33,251 bases of DNA from Paludibacteraceae bacterium. GTDB taxonomy: Bacteria > Bacteroidota > Bacteroidia > Bacteroidales > Paludibacteraceae. The notes below the pieces were generated by a model. It was not told the DNA's origin, searched no databases, and saw only the letters and a program-made list of their open reading frames with translations. Location of the stretch: NCBI GenBank assembly GCA_905233935.1, contig CAJOFU010000010.1, positions 1 through 33,251 on the forward strand, written 5' to 3'. The position numbers and the translations under genes were made by a program. Positions 13,801 to 22,806 of the stretch are shown here, piece by piece. How positions within the stretch are numbered: position 1 is the stretch's first letter; every line of letters starts with the position of its first letter.

Positions 13801-15582
13801 ATGAACGAAGAACTGAAGAAAATTATGGAAACGGCCGAGGTGTGGACACGTGAGCCGTTTGATGCGGAAACCCGCGCACAAGTGAAAGCTATGATGGAGG
13901 CTGAGGACAAAACCGAACTCATCGACGCATTCTATCGCACCTTGGAGTTTGGTACCGGCGGTTTGCGCGGTATAATGGGGGCCGGAACGAACCGAATGAA
14001 CAAGTACATCGTTGCTCAAGCTACACAAGGTTATGCCAACTACCTGCTGAAAGTACAGCGGGAAGGCGGTTTCCAGAATGTACAGAACGGAAGAGTTGCA
14101 GTGGCTGTAGGTCATGACTGCCGCAACAACGGTCGTTTGTTCGCCGAGACAGTGGCAAACATCTTCTCTGCCAACGGTATCAAGGTTTATCTGTTCGAAA
14201 GCCTTCGTCCTACTCCCGAAGTATCGTTCGCTATCCGTCACCTCAAGTGCCAGGGTGGTGTGAACGTTACAGCATCGCACAACCCCAAAGAGTACAATGG
14301 CTACAAGGCTTACTGGGAGGACGGCTCGCAGGTACTCCAGCCGCACGATCAGGGTATCATCGACGAGGTGAACAAAGTGACCATGGCTGACGTGAAGTGG
14401 GACGCTAACAAAGACCTCATCGAGATCATCGGTGGCGAGATCGATTACGACTTCATGCAAGCTGTTAAGACCGTTATGATAGATCAGGAGACCATCCTTC
14501 GTCAGAAAGATCTGAACATCGTTTACACTCCGATGCACGGTGCTGGTCGTCAGATCGTGCCTATGTGTCTGCGTAGCTGGGGATTCCAGAATATCCACGT
14601 AGTGCCCGAGCAGATGGTTATCGACGGCAACTTCTCAACCGTTGTCAGCCCGAACCCCGAGAACGCCGAGGCTATGACTATGGGTATGAACCTTGGCACC
14701 AAGCTTGGTGCTGATCTGGTTATCGCTTCTGACCCCGATGCCGATCGTATTGCTATCGTTTGCCGCAACGACAAGGGCGAGTGGGTGATTATCAACGGCA
14801 ACCAGACGAACATCATGTACCACTACTACATCATCAACAACATGAAGCGTCTGGGCAAGCTCCGCGACGATATGTTTATCGTTAAGACCATCGTTACCAG
14901 CGAACTTATCCGTAAGATTGCTGATGCACAGGGCGTTACCCTCACCGACGAATACACCGGCTTCAAGTGGATCGCCAACCGTATCCGCATGTGGGAAGGC
15001 AAACGCAAATATATTGGCGGTGGTGAGGAGAGCTTCGGCTTCTTGCCGTACGACGCAGTGCGCGACAAATGTTCGCCTTCGGCTATCTGCCTTATCTGCG
15101 AGATTGCTGCCTTCGCTAAAGACAATGGCATGACGCTGTATGATTACTTGCTGAAGATCTACGAGGATTACGGCTTCCAGCGCGAGACGACGATCAACGT
15201 TGTTCGTCCGGGTAAGACGGGTGCCGAGGAGATTGCACAGATGATGGTTGACTACCGCGCTAACGCTCCGAAGGAGATTGCCGGCGAGAAGGTCGTTAAG
15301 ATCAAAGACTTTAAGCTGCTCAAGCAACAGGAACTTAAGGACGGCAAGTGGGTAGAAAGCCCGATCGAGATGCCGCTCAACGCAACCTCGAACGTGCTGC
15401 AATACTTCACCGAGGGCGGTCTGAAAGTCAGTGTTCGTCCGTCTGGTACCGAGCCGAAGATCAAGTTCTACTTCGAGATCCCTGTTAAGTCCGGCAAACC
15501 GTTCACCGGTGCTGACTACGAGCGCTGCACAGCCGAGGCCGAAGCACGTGTTCCGGCTATCAAGGCTTCGCTGGGAATCTAA
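13801..15582 (+). CDS. Phospho-sugar mutase (phosphoglucomutase/phosphomannomutase family)
   Basis: 593 residues, the size of the long bacterial PGM type (PgcA-like). It interconverts hexose 1- and 6-phosphates for glycogen, sugar-nucleotide and glycolytic metabolism. N-terminal GTGGLRGIMGAGTNRMN (51-67) binds substrate; the phosphoserine loop is TASHNPKEYNGYK (157-169, active Ser159); the Mg loop is DPDADR (311-316); the sugar-binding loop is GGGEESFGF; the phosphate loop is RPSGTEPKIKFY near the C-terminus. All four loops are intact. Glucose versus mannose or ribose preference cannot be decided from sequence. The codon usage is that of a highly expressed gene. Confidence 0.93.
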   Translation: MNEELKKIMETAEVWTREPFDAETRAQVKAMMEAEDKTELIDAFYRTLEFGTGGLRGIMGAGTNRMNKYIVAQATQGYANYLLKVQREGGFQNVQNGRVAVAVGHDCRNNGRLFAETVANIFSANGIKVYLFESLRPTPEVSFAIRHLKCQGGVNVTASHNPKEYNGYKAYWEDGSQVLQPHDQGIIDEVNKVTMADVKWDANKDLIEIIGGEIDYDFMQAVKTVMIDQETILRQKDLNIVYTPMHGAGRQIVPMCLRSWGFQNIHVVPEQMVIDGNFSTVVSPNPENAEAMTMGMNLGTKLGADLVIASDPDADRIAIVCRNDKGEWVIINGNQTNIMYHYYIINNMKRLGKLRDDMFIVKTIVTSELIRKIADAQGVTLTDEYTGFKWIANRIRMWEGKRKYIGGGEESFGFLPYDAVRDKCSPSAICLICEIAAFAKDNGMTLYDYLLKIYEDYGFQRETTINVVRPGKTGAEEIAQMMVDYRANAPKEIAGEKVVKIKDFKLLKQQELKDGKWVESPIEMPLNATSNVLQYFTEGGLKVSVRPSGTEPKIKFYFEIPVKSGKPFTGADYERCTAEAEARVPAIKASLGI

Positions 15583-15650
15583 TCTCGAAATTTAGAATTC
15601 TCGAAATACCGATATATCGATATATCGAAATATCGAGAAATCGAATAAAC
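15583..15650. repeat. CGAAATAT/CGATATAT degenerate repeat
   Basis: A run of 8-9-nt units (tctcgaaat, accgatata, tcgatata, tcgaaata, tcgagaaa, tcgaataa) fills the space between the mutase stop and its terminator. Confidence 0.7.
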
Positions 15651-15680
15651 GAAAAAGCGGCTCAATTAAGCCGCTTTTTC
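15651..15680. terminator. Bidirectional intrinsic terminator
   Basis: GAAAAAGCGGCT (15651-15662) pairs perfectly with AGCCGCTTTTTC (15669-15680), 6-nt loop. A-run on one side and T-run on the other serve the converging mutase and lspA genes. Confidence 0.9.
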
Positions 15681-15685
15681 TTGTT

Positions 15686-16243
15686 CTATGCTTTTTCTTT
15701 TTCTAAACTGTCATTCAAATCTTTTCGGAAGAACAAGATGATGGCAAACACTGCTACGGTGATGTACGAGTCTGCAAGATTGAACACCGGTCGGAAGAAC
15801 AGCGTTTCTCCCGCAGCGTTGTGGATGAGCGGGAAATACAGCATATCTACGACTTTGCCGTAAAACCATGTCTCGTAGCCGAACAACTTTCCGTAGAACA
15901 CGCAGTCAATGATATTTCCGATTGCACCGGCAGTAATGAGCGTAATCATTGTCATGTATGAGGTGCGAACGCCGCGCTTGAGCAGCATATTGATATACCA
16001 GCCTAATACGCCCACCATGATGATGCGGAACGCAGTCAGGCACCATTTCGGCAACCATTGAATGCCGAACGCCATTCCGTTGTTCTCCACAAAGCAGAGT
16101 TGAAAGAAAGGCAGAATCTCATGTGCCTCGCCCAGCATAAAGTGCGTGCGGATATACAGTTTGAGTGCCTGATCAAGAGCCACCAACAGCAGAACGGCTA
16201 TGGTGATAATCCACGACTGACGAACGATATTATTCTCGCTCAT
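15686..16243 (-). CDS. lspA: Lipoprotein signal peptidase (signal peptidase II)
   Basis: 185 residues, inner-membrane aspartyl protease that removes signal peptides from prolipoproteins. Four hydrophobic segments are visible. Motifs: LVALDQALKLYI (~22-33), FVENNGMAFGI (~51-61), the first catalytic Asp in AGAIGNIIDCVFYGKVVDM-like sequence (about 110-130) and the second in FNLADSYI (~155-162). Slightly longer than the E. coli enzyme because of a loop typical of Bacteroidetes LspA. It starts 15 nt after metK and probably shares its transcript. Confidence 0.95.
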   Translation of the reverse strand: MSENNIVRQSWIITIAVLLLVALDQALKLYIRTHFMLGEAHEILPFFQLCFVENNGMAFGIQWLPKWCLTAFRIIMVGVLGWYINMLLKRGVRTSYMTMITLITAGAIGNIIDCVFYGKLFGYETWFYGKVVDMLYFPLIHNAAGETLFFRPVFNLADSYITVAVFAIILFFRKDLNDSLEKEKA

Positions 16244-16258
16244 GATAGTTTGTGTTTG

Positions 16259-17530
16259 TTAGAGTTTGAATGCTTGTTTGATTTGCTCCACGCGATCGAG
16301 TTTCTCCCATGTGAACAATTCAACCTCACGGGTGAATGGACGACCGTCGGAGTCGATAAACGATTTGGTAACCACTTCGTTGGTTCGTCCCATGTGACCA
16401 TAACGGGCTGTTTCCTCGTACATCGGTTGCGTGAGTTTCAGATCACGGATGATGGCTGCCGGACGCAGGTCAAACAACCTGCCTATACGTTTGGCTATCT
16501 CGGCATCGTTCATCTTCACCTTTGTAGTCCCGTAGGTGTTGACATACAGGCTCACGGGTTTCGCAACGCCGATAGCATAACTGACCTGAACGAGCACTTC
16601 ATCGGCTACACCGGCAGCAACCATGTTCTTGGCTATATATCGTGCCGCGTAAGCAGCCGAACGATCCACCTTCGAGGGGTCTTTTCCCGAGAATGCACCG
16701 CCTCCATGTGCACCGCGACCACCGTAGGTGTCAACGATGATCTTACGTCCTGTCAATCCCGTGTCGCCGTAAGGACCACCGATAACGAAGTTGCCTGTTG
16801 GGTTAACCAGCAGTTCGGTGTGCTCATCGCCAAGGAACGTTTCCAGTAGGGCAGTGTAGCGTGCGTCACGTTTGGCTACGCGAGGTAAAAGGATGGCTAT
16901 CACGTCTTGCTTGATTAGTTCGGGCGTAACCTTACGACCATCTGCAGTCAACTCGTCGTGCTGTGTGGAGAGAACGATAGTCTGAATACGTACAGGACGG
17001 TTCTTCTCATCGTACTCCATTGTCACTTGGCTCTTGGCGTCGGGACGAAGGTAGGTCATTTGATTGCCTTCCTTACGAATACGAGCCAAGGTATAGACGA
17101 GTGTGTGCGCCAAGTCGAGGGTGAGCGGCATATAGTTGTCTGTCTCCGAAGAGGCGTAACCGAACATCATTCCTTGGTCACCGGCACCTTGTGCCATCTT
17201 CGAACTGCGACTTACACCCATATTGATATCTGCGCTCTGCTCGTGCAGGGCTTGCAGAATACCGCAACTCTCAGCCTCGAACTTGTACGCGGCTTTGGTG
17301 TAACCTATATCATGAATAGTACGGCGGATAATGTTCGGCAGGTCAATGTACTTCTTTGCCGTAACCTCACCGGCTACGAACACTTGACCGGTAGTAACCA
17401 TAGTCTCGCAAGCTACGTGAGCCGACGGATCGAGAGCAAGAAAATTATCCAAAATAGCGTCACTGATCTGGTCAGCGACTTTGTCAGGGTGTCCTTCGGA
17501 CACTGATTCAGAAGTAAATAAGTAATTCAT
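16259..17530 (-). CDS. metK: S-adenosylmethionine synthase
   Basis: 423 residues. It makes S-adenosylmethionine from methionine and ATP. Signatures: [21 protein letters not shown] in part at the N-terminus, [12 protein letters not shown] (~130-141), [20 protein letters not shown] in part and [22 protein letters not shown] in part. It is longer than the E. coli enzyme (384), as in other Bacteroidetes. No Shine-Dalgarno and no SAM-sensing leader are seen: the predicted leader is only ~30 nt. Confidence 0.97.
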   Translation of the reverse strand: MNYLFTSESVSEGHPDKVADQISDAILDNFLALDPSAHVACETMVTTGQVFVAGEVTAKKYIDLPNIIRRTIHDIGYTKAAYKFEAESCGILQALHEQSADINMGVSRSSKMAQGAGDQGMMFGYASSETDNYMPLTLDLAHTLVYTLARIRKEGNQMTYLRPDAKSQVTMEYDEKNRPVRIQTIVLSTQHDELTADGRKVTPELIKQDVIAILLPRVAKRDARYTALLETFLGDEHTELLVNPTGNFVIGGPYGDTGLTGRKIIVDTYGGRGAHGGGAFSGKDPSKVDRSAAYAARYIAKNMVAAGVADEVLVQVSYAIGVAKPVSLYVNTYGTTKVKMNDAEIAKRIGRLFDLRPAAIIRDLKLTQPMYEETARYGHMGRTNEVVTKSFIDSDGRPFTREVELFTWEKLDRVEQIKQAFKL

Positions 17531-17567
17531 TGTTTTTTAGCATTTAGTTGAGAGGGTTGCAAGCATA

Positions 17568-17600
17568 CAAATCTATCCCTCATATTAATTAATTTTCAAA
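17568..17600 (-). promoter_or_regulatory. metK: Likely metK promoter
   Basis: Minus strand TTTG (17597-17600), 21 nt, TAGATTTG (17568-17575). The upstream box lies inside a TTCAAATCTT microsatellite at 17593-17630. Confidence 0.55.
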
Positions 17601-17630
17601 TCTTTAAATTTTCAAATCTTCAAATTTTTA
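17593..17630. repeat. TTCAAATCTT microsatellite between holA and metK
   Basis: Four degenerate units (ttttcaaatc, tttaaa, ttttcaaatc, ttcaaatttt) in the gap after the holA stop. Confidence 0.65.
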
Positions 17631-18671
17631 ATGAAGTATCTTGTAAATGAGTTCCTTCCACAAGTCAATCTCCGTGGCGGAACCAGTACCGATACCTTTG
17701 CAGCGTGCGTCCGTGTCGCGGAAGTACGATATAATCCGAAACGTTTTGCCAGCACTGTAGCGTTGCGCGGCACGGGCGTAGTTCTTTACAAGGAAAGGAT
17801 TGATCTTCAGCACGGCAGCCACGGCGCGCTCGTCGTTTTTGTTTGGCAAGTAGTGGAAAAGCATCAGGTTGGCAAAGAAGCCGAACAATAACGGCAACTC
17901 TTTTTGAATAGGGTGGTCTTTCGACGAGGCAAAGTAGCGCACAATGCGGTTGGCTTTCAGCGCGTCGCCTGTGATGAGTGCGTCTTGCAACTCAAAGCCG
18001 TTGTAATCCTTGCTGATGCCTATGTTCCGTTCAACAAGGGCGGCATCGATGACATTCACACCTGCCGGACGACCGTTGACCAGTTTCTCCAGTGACAGCA
18101 CAATCTGCTGCAGGTTCGTGCCGAGATTGTCGGCAAGGATTTGCGTCACTTTCGGATCAATCGTTACTCGGTCTTCTTTGGCTTGTGCGGCTTGGCTTTT
18201 GTTCCACTCATCTATATAGCGTGTAATCCAACCCGCCACCTGATAGTCGCGTAGCGGCGTGGATTGCATTACGGCTACGTGCGGCGAGGTGGGAACTTTC
18301 GGAGCGGAACCTGACTTACATGCAATCACTAATATTGACTGCGGTTGCGGGGCTGCAATGTATTGCTCCAGTGCTTGCCACTTCTTGATCATTTGCGCCT
18401 CGCGAACGATGACGACCTTGTAGCCGCCCATCATAGCGAATCCACGTGCTTGCATCACGGCGTCGCCTATGCCGTTCTCTGCGAGATCGCGACCGTACAG
18501 AACAACCTGATCAAACGACTTGCCGGCTTCATCCAACACATTCTCCTCTATGTAGTCCGTCACCTTATCTATGTAATAAGGCTCATCACCATAGAGGAGA
18601 TAAACAGGTTTATACTGCTGCTGTTTGAGCTGCAGCATTATCTGGTCGTATGTCAGTGTTCCGGCTGCCAA
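17628..18671 (-). CDS. holA: DNA polymerase III subunit delta
   Basis: 347 residues, the clamp-loader subunit that opens the sliding clamp. The N-terminal PVYLLYGDEPYYIDKVTDYI (~18-37), the GFAMMGGYKVVIVREAQMIKKW region and NLGTNLQQIVLSLEKL are family hallmarks. The C-terminal helical domain includes HPIQKELPLLFGFFANLM. No Walker motif is expected in delta. It begins 5 nt after the stop of the upstream surface-protein gene, so it is translationally close to it although functionally unrelated. Confidence 0.92.
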   Translation of the reverse strand: MAAGTLTYDQIMLQLKQQQYKPVYLLYGDEPYYIDKVTDYIEENVLDEAGKSFDQVVLYGRDLAENGIGDAVMQARGFAMMGGYKVVIVREAQMIKKWQALEQYIAAPQPQSILVIACKSGSAPKVPTSPHVAVMQSTPLRDYQVAGWITRYIDEWNKSQAAQAKEDRVTIDPKVTQILADNLGTNLQQIVLSLEKLVNGRPAGVNVIDAALVERNIGISKDYNGFELQDALITGDALKANRIVRYFASSKDHPIQKELPLLFGFFANLMLFHYLPNKNDERAVAAVLKINPFLVKNYARAAQRYSAGKTFRIISYFRDTDARCKGIGTGSATEIDLWKELIYKILH

Positions 18672-18676
18672 GATGT

Positions 18677-19999
18677 TTATTTGCTTTTGCCTCGCAGCAG
18701 GTTAATATCGCCGGACAACTGGTAGATACCCAGTATCTTTGTGTCGGAATTCTTTTTGGCGCGATTGTATGATGGCTTGGATATATATCCTTGCCCCTTG
18801 GCTGCATCAGTGCCTTTTGCGCGAATAACGTAGAAGTACGCTCCCTCTGCTGCCGGACGACCATTGATTGTGCCGTCCCAGCCTTTGGCGGGATCCGTCC
18901 ACTCATATACGAGTTTGCCCCAACGGTTATACACCCAGCAATGGAACTCCGCAATCGATTTGTATGCCACACGGAACTCGTCATTCATTCCGTCACCGTT
19001 TGGGGTGAACACGTTCGGCACGTCAATATACGACTCTGTGATAGCCACAGTCATCGTCATCGAGTCTGCTTCGCACAGTGCGTTTCTCACCTTGCAAATC
19101 ACGGTATATTTGCCGGGTTCGGAGAATATGTGCCGGATATCCTGGTCATGACGTGTAACCGTATTCGAAGGACCTACAACCGTCCACTGATAGAACTCCG
19201 TTGCCGGAGTGGGGTTGGAGTAGAATGCCACATCCAGCGGCGCACTGTACTGATTCGTTTCAATCAGCGTCTCACTGGTCGGACGTTTAGGCTCGTTCTC
19301 CTCTTTCGTGCCTCGAGATGTAGCGGCTATATGGGTCAATTGCAGATTGATAGCAATCACCTGATCAGCGGGCAGTTCGGTTTCCACACACTTTGGCTCA
19401 AGCCCCAATTCAGTAAGAATAACTGAATCGTAGCATAAGCTGACGGGTGTCGCGCCGTATAGTGCCGGCATATAGTAGTTGCCGGTTTGCAACGTTTCGT
19501 CCATCTGTGCGGCAGAGTCAGCCCACATTTCCCCGTTCCAAGCAAGCGCGTTGTAAGAGATTGTACAGGCTCGCTTGTATGTGCCTGTTGAACCATCCGG
19601 ACGAGAATATCTGAGTGGCTTTGGGTCATTTGTTTCTTCCGGCAGGGTCAAGGTCGTCGCCTCGCACTCCGCAGTCAGGCTGATTGAGTTGATGACCGGT
19701 TCGCTGTACAGAAACGCATAAACCGGAGCATACTGCTCGTCATCCTTCTCGATATAATATCCGCCATCGTCGGGATAGATCTCGTCGGTGTTGGTATAGA
19801 CAATCTCGTTGGTCTTTGTGGAATACCAATTAACCTCGCCTATCTTCGACTTCAGATGTATCTCATCCTTGAAAATCAGCAAGGTATCTTTGCCGTTAAC
19901 GACCTGCGTCGCAGTGCCTACGCTCTCGATGTTCATCGGTTGTGCGTAGGCTACAGCGGCAAACAAAGCCGTCAGACTTATGAAAATGATGCGACGCAT
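18677..19999 (-). CDS. T9SS type B sorting domain (gliding-motility C-terminal) surface protein with PKD domain
   Basis: 440 residues with an N-terminal signal peptide (MRRIIFISLTALFAAVAYAQ). The middle has no family I can name. A PKD-like beta domain spans about 245-325 (FYQWTVVGPSNTVTRHDQD in part, then FSEPGKYTVICKV). The last ~105 residues are a type B T9SS sorting domain: PNVFTPNGDGMNDEFRV, FHCWVYNRWGKLVYEW, KGWDGTINGRPAAEGAYFYVI, ending in a VxL-type strand (GDINLLRG). It is thus exported across the outer membrane and attached or released. The start overlaps the serA stop by one base. Ligand or role is unknown. Confidence 0.9.
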   Translation of the reverse strand: MRRIIFISLTALFAAVAYAQPMNIESVGTATQVVNGKDTLLIFKDEIHLKSKIGEVNWYSTKTNEIVYTNTDEIYPDDGGYYIEKDDEQYAPVYAFLYSEPVINSISLTAECEATTLTLPEETNDPKPLRYSRPDGSTGTYKRACTISYNALAWNGEMWADSAAQMDETLQTGNYYMPALYGATPVSLCYDSVILTELGLEPKCVETELPADQVIAINLQLTHIAATSRGTKEENEPKRPTSETLIETNQYSAPLDVAFYSNPTPATEFYQWTVVGPSNTVTRHDQDIRHIFSEPGKYTVICKVRNALCEADSMTMTVAITESYIDVPNVFTPNGDGMNDEFRVAYKSIAEFHCWVYNRWGKLVYEWTDPAKGWDGTINGRPAAEGAYFYVIRAKGTDAAKGQGYISKPSYNRAKKNSDTKILGIYQLSGDINLLRGKSK

Positions 20000-20919
20000 T
20001 ATTTGTTTACTTGGAAGCGTGTGTTACCGTTTTGTAAGAAATCCACAATCTGTTTGGCGGCAGCTATACCGGCGTTGATGTTTGCCTCGGCAGTCTGAGC
20101 ACCCATCTTCTTCGGCGTAGCGAAGTAGCGTCCGGCAAACTGCTCGCGGAACGTGGCATCAGCTGCTGGCATAATATCCGTCATGTACTTCAGGTCAGCG
20201 CGCTCTTGCATCAGTTGGATCAGTCCCGGCTCGTCAATCACCTCTTTGCGTGCGGTGTTCACCAGCACGCCGCCTTTAGGCATCAGGTTAACGAGATCGT
20301 GGTTGATGCTGTTCTTTGTCTCTGCGGTAGCAGGTATATGCAGACTCACGATGTCGCAAGTCTTGTACAGTTCTTCCGCCGAGTGGAGTGGAGTAACGTT
20401 GGCTGCCACCATTGCCTCATCAGGGCAGTAAGCGTCGTAGGCATAGACTTGCATACCGAAGCCCTGTGCAATACGTGCAACGTTTCGTCCTACGTTTCCG
20501 AAGGCATGAATACCGAGTTTCTTGCCCAGCAGTTCTGTGCCGCTCGTGCCGTTATAAAGGTTACGAACGGCATAAACCATCAAGCCTAAAGCCAATTCGG
20601 CCACCGCGTTACTATTCTGACCCGGAGTGTTCATCGCTACAACGTTGTGTGCGGTAGCGGCATCAAGGTCGATGTTGTCGTAACCTGCACCGGCACGAAC
20701 AACGATCTTCAGTTGCTTGGCGGCATCAAGCACTTCGGCATCCACAATGTCCGAACGGATGATCAATGCGTCAGCGTCAGCCACGGCTTCAAGCAGTTGT
20801 TGCTTGTCTGTGTATTTCTCCAAGAGAGCCAGTTCATAACCGGCATCCTCTATTACCTCGCGAATGCCGTCAACGGCTACTTTCGCAAAAGGTTTTTCTG
20901 TTGCTACTAATACTTTCAT
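19999..20919 (-). CDS. serA: D-3-phosphoglycerate dehydrogenase, short lysine type
   Basis: 306 residues from the ATG at 20919; the longer frame to 21003 has no matching N-terminus. First enzyme of serine synthesis. NAD-binding segment LGIHAFGNVGRNVARIAQGF, substrate Arg in VNTARKEVIDE and ATPKKMGAQTAEAN near the C-terminus. The usual catalytic His (PHxGAxT) is Lys270 here, as known for the Bacteroides/Entamoeba type of this enzyme. No ACT regulatory domain. serC is directly upstream, forming a serine-synthesis pair. A 17-bp palindrome lies a few bases before the start. Confidence 0.92.
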   Translation of the reverse strand: MKVLVATEKPFAKVAVDGIREVIEDAGYELALLEKYTDKQQLLEAVADADALIIRSDIVDAEVLDAAKQLKIVVRAGAGYDNIDLDAATAHNVVAMNTPGQNSNAVAELALGLMVYAVRNLYNGTSGTELLGKKLGIHAFGNVGRNVARIAQGFGMQVYAYDAYCPDEAMVAANVTPLHSAEELYKTCDIVSLHIPATAETKNSINHDLVNLMPKGGVLVNTARKEVIDEPGLIQLMQERADLKYMTDIMPAADATFREQFAGRYFATPKKMGAQTAEANINAGIAAAKQIVDFLQNGNTRFQVNK

Positions 20920-20923
20920 TTTA

Positions 20924-20940
20924 TTCACAAGTGTTGTGAA
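20924..20940. promoter_or_regulatory. serA: 17-bp palindrome at the serA translation start
   Basis: TTCACAA GTG TTGTGAA, 7-bp perfect arms, ending 5 nt before the serA ATG on the minus strand. It could be an operator or an RNA hairpin over the start region. Confidence 0.5.
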
Positions 20941-21005
20941 GAAATCGGCTGGCACCGTTTTCTTCCGGGTTGGTTCTGAATGATGAAACGAGAAGTAAGG
21001 CATCT

Positions 21006-21039
21006 ATAAATTTCAAGTTTCAAATTTCAAGTATCAAAT
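21006..21039. repeat. TTTCAAGT/TTTCAAAT microsatellite between serC and serA
   Basis: Four units (atttcaag, tttcaaa, tttcaag, tatcaaa) follow the serC stop directly. Confidence 0.65.
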
Positions 21040-22119
21040 TTAGTGAAGTGCCTCGAACTCCTTGATGCAATCTACAAGTGCTTGTACGCCTTCCAGATCC
21101 ATCGCGTTGTAGCACGATGCACGGAAACCGCCTACAAGACGGTGACCTTTGATTCCTACCATTCCTCGCTCGGTAGCGAACTTGAAGAACTCGTCTTGCA
21201 AATCCTCGTAACCGGGTTTGAATACGAAGCAGATGTTCATGCGACTGCGGTCTTCCTTGTTGAGGATTGTCGGTGTGAACAGCTTCGACTCGTCGAGGCA
21301 CTTGTACAGCAAGTCTGCTTTGGCTTTGTTGCGCTCCTCAATCCACTTCACACCACCGTTGGCTTTCAGCCAGCGCAGAGTGAGTAGGGCAGTATATACA
21401 GGCAATACCGGAGGCGTGTTGAACATCGAACCGCCGTCGATATGTGTCTGGTAGTTGAGCATCGTCGGGATGTAGCGGCTAACTTTACCAAGGCAGCTCT
21501 CTTTGATGATCACGAACGTCACACCTGCCGGAGCGAGGTTCTTTTGTGCGCCGCCGTAGATAATGTCATATTGGCTTACGTCAATAGGACGGCTCAGTAT
21601 ATCCGAACTCATATCGGCTACCAAGGGCACATTGCCTTTCTTGCGGTAGATCTCTGCGAGTTTCTCGTCGCTAATCTCCGTACCGAAAATCGTGTTGTTC
21701 GTTGTGATGTGGAAGTAGTCGGCATCCTGTGGAATCTCATAGTCCGTCGGGATAGAGTTCGTGCTGGCGGCTACCTCAACAACCTCGCCAAAACCTTTGG
21801 CTTCCTTCAAGGCTTTCTTGCTCCACACGCCAGTATTCAGATAGGCGGCTTTCTTTTCCAGCATATTGAACGGAACCATGCAGAACTGAAGGCTTGCGCC
21901 GCCGCCGAGGAACAATACTCTGTAACCTTCGGGTACGTTCAGCAACTCTTTCATCAGCGCTTCCGCCTCGTCCATGACGGGCTGGAAATACTTGGCACGG
22001 TGGCTGATCTCCAGAACGGAAAGTCCTTCACCTTGAAAATCCAGAACAGCCTCTGCTGTCTGCTTGATTACTTCTTGTGGCAGGATACTTGGACCTGCAT
22101 TAAAGTTGTACTTTTTCAT
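21040..22119 (-). CDS. serC: Phosphoserine aminotransferase
   Basis: 359 residues, PLP enzyme converting 3-phosphohydroxypyruvate to phosphoserine. N-terminus [38 protein letters not shown], and the PLP-lysine segment [20 protein letters not shown] are clear; the C-terminal FVKPGYED-like and [16 protein letters not shown] segments complete it. It is followed by serA after 120 nt. It lies downstream of secG. Confidence 0.97.
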   Translation of the reverse strand: MKKYNFNAGPSILPQEVIKQTAEAVLDFQGEGLSVLEISHRAKYFQPVMDEAEALMKELLNVPEGYRVLFLGGGASLQFCMVPFNMLEKKAAYLNTGVWSKKALKEAKGFGEVVEVAASTNSIPTDYEIPQDADYFHITTNNTIFGTEISDEKLAEIYRKKGNVPLVADMSSDILSRPIDVSQYDIIYGGAQKNLAPAGVTFVIIKESCLGKVSRYIPTMLNYQTHIDGGSMFNTPPVLPVYTALLTLRWLKANGGVKWIEERNKAKADLLYKCLDESKLFTPTILNKEDRSRMNICFVFKPGYEDLQDEFFKFATERGMVGIKGHRLVGGFRASCYNAMDLEGVQALVDCIKEFEALH

Positions 22120-22173
22120 TATGGTATTGTTTTTATTCTTCTTTTCTGTTTAATCTGCTTAATCTGTGAACTT

Positions 22174-22212
22174 ATGCGTACGTGCACATACATACAACGC
22201 GCACGCGCGTAT
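22174..22212. other. Alternating purine-pyrimidine tract
   Basis: From ATGCGTACGTGCACATACAT to CGCGCACGCGCGTAT the bases alternate purine/pyrimidine over ~38 bp with one break. It lies in the secG-serC gap, ~55 nt upstream of serC. Confidence 0.7.
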
Positions 22213-22226
22213 TATTTTTAAGGTCA

Positions 22227-22260
22227 TAGCGGAAACATGGTCAATGACCTGTTCCCGCTA
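22227..22260. terminator. Hairpin between secG and serC
   Basis: TAGCGGAAACATGGTCA pairs imperfectly with the following TGACCTGTTCCCGCTA. A T-run follows on the plus strand, not on the minus strand where the genes lie, so its role is unclear. An attenuator or spacer is possible. Confidence 0.35.
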
Positions 22261-22318
22261 ATTGTTTTTGACTTTCGACAACCAACGGCCAATGGCTAAT
22301 AGCCATGGCTAACGCCTC

Positions 22319-22648
22319 TTAGTCACCGAAGTCAGGAGTAGCAGTTGATGTCTGCTGCTCGGCAGCTGCGTCTTGCACTTGGCTTTGGATTGCGCTTTCA
22401 CCGGCTTGTTGTGCCTCTCGTGTTTGCTGTTTGTGAACGCCTACGGCGAGGATGCTCAGTACGGCAATAACCGCAACTAAAGTCCATGTGGCTTTCTCAA
22501 GGAAGTCGGCTGTCTTCGGAGCACCCATCACTTGGTTGCCACCGGCAAAGTCTGCTGCCAAACCGCCACCCTTGCTGTTCTGGATCAATACCAACAATAC
22601 CAACAGGATGGAGGCAATAATAATCAGTGTGATAAATAATGTGTACAT
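22319..22648 (-). CDS. secG: Preprotein translocase subunit SecG
   Basis: 109 residues. Two membrane helices: TLFITLIIIASILLVLLVLI (~3-22) and WTLVAVIAVLSILAVGV (~55-71), joined by the family motif QNSKGGGLAADFAGGNQVMG (~23-42). It has the Gln/Ala/Thr-rich cytoplasmic tail usual in Bacteroidetes. Neighbours lptE and the sigma-54-type activator follow the order common in this phylum. It has its own promoter at 22692-22723. Confidence 0.95.
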   Translation of the reverse strand: MYTLFITLIIIASILLVLLVLIQNSKGGGLAADFAGGNQVMGAPKTADFLEKATWTLVAVIAVLSILAVGVHKQQTREAQQAGESAIQSQVQDAAAEQQTSTATPDFGD

Positions 22649-22691
22649 ATTCTTTTAGTAATTATATTTTCGTTTCAAAAAAACGCGACTG

Positions 22692-22723
22692 CAAAGATAA
22701 TAAAAAAAAATGATATTTGCAAA
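22692..22723 (-). promoter_or_regulatory. secG: Promoter of secG
   Basis: Minus strand TTTG (22720-22723), 20 nt, TATCTTTG (22692-22699), ~45 nt before the ATG at 22648. Confidence 0.8.
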
Positions 22724-22806
22724 TATTTCCGCAAAATTTTATATTTATCTTAATATTTTGCCGTATTTGTTTGTCAATGCCGCATGTGGGGACCCCGAAA
22801 GTAAAA

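Noticed and set aside
17531..17567. SAM riboswitch before metK
   Set aside because: The predicted leader is only ~30 nt and shows no SAM-aptamer fold.
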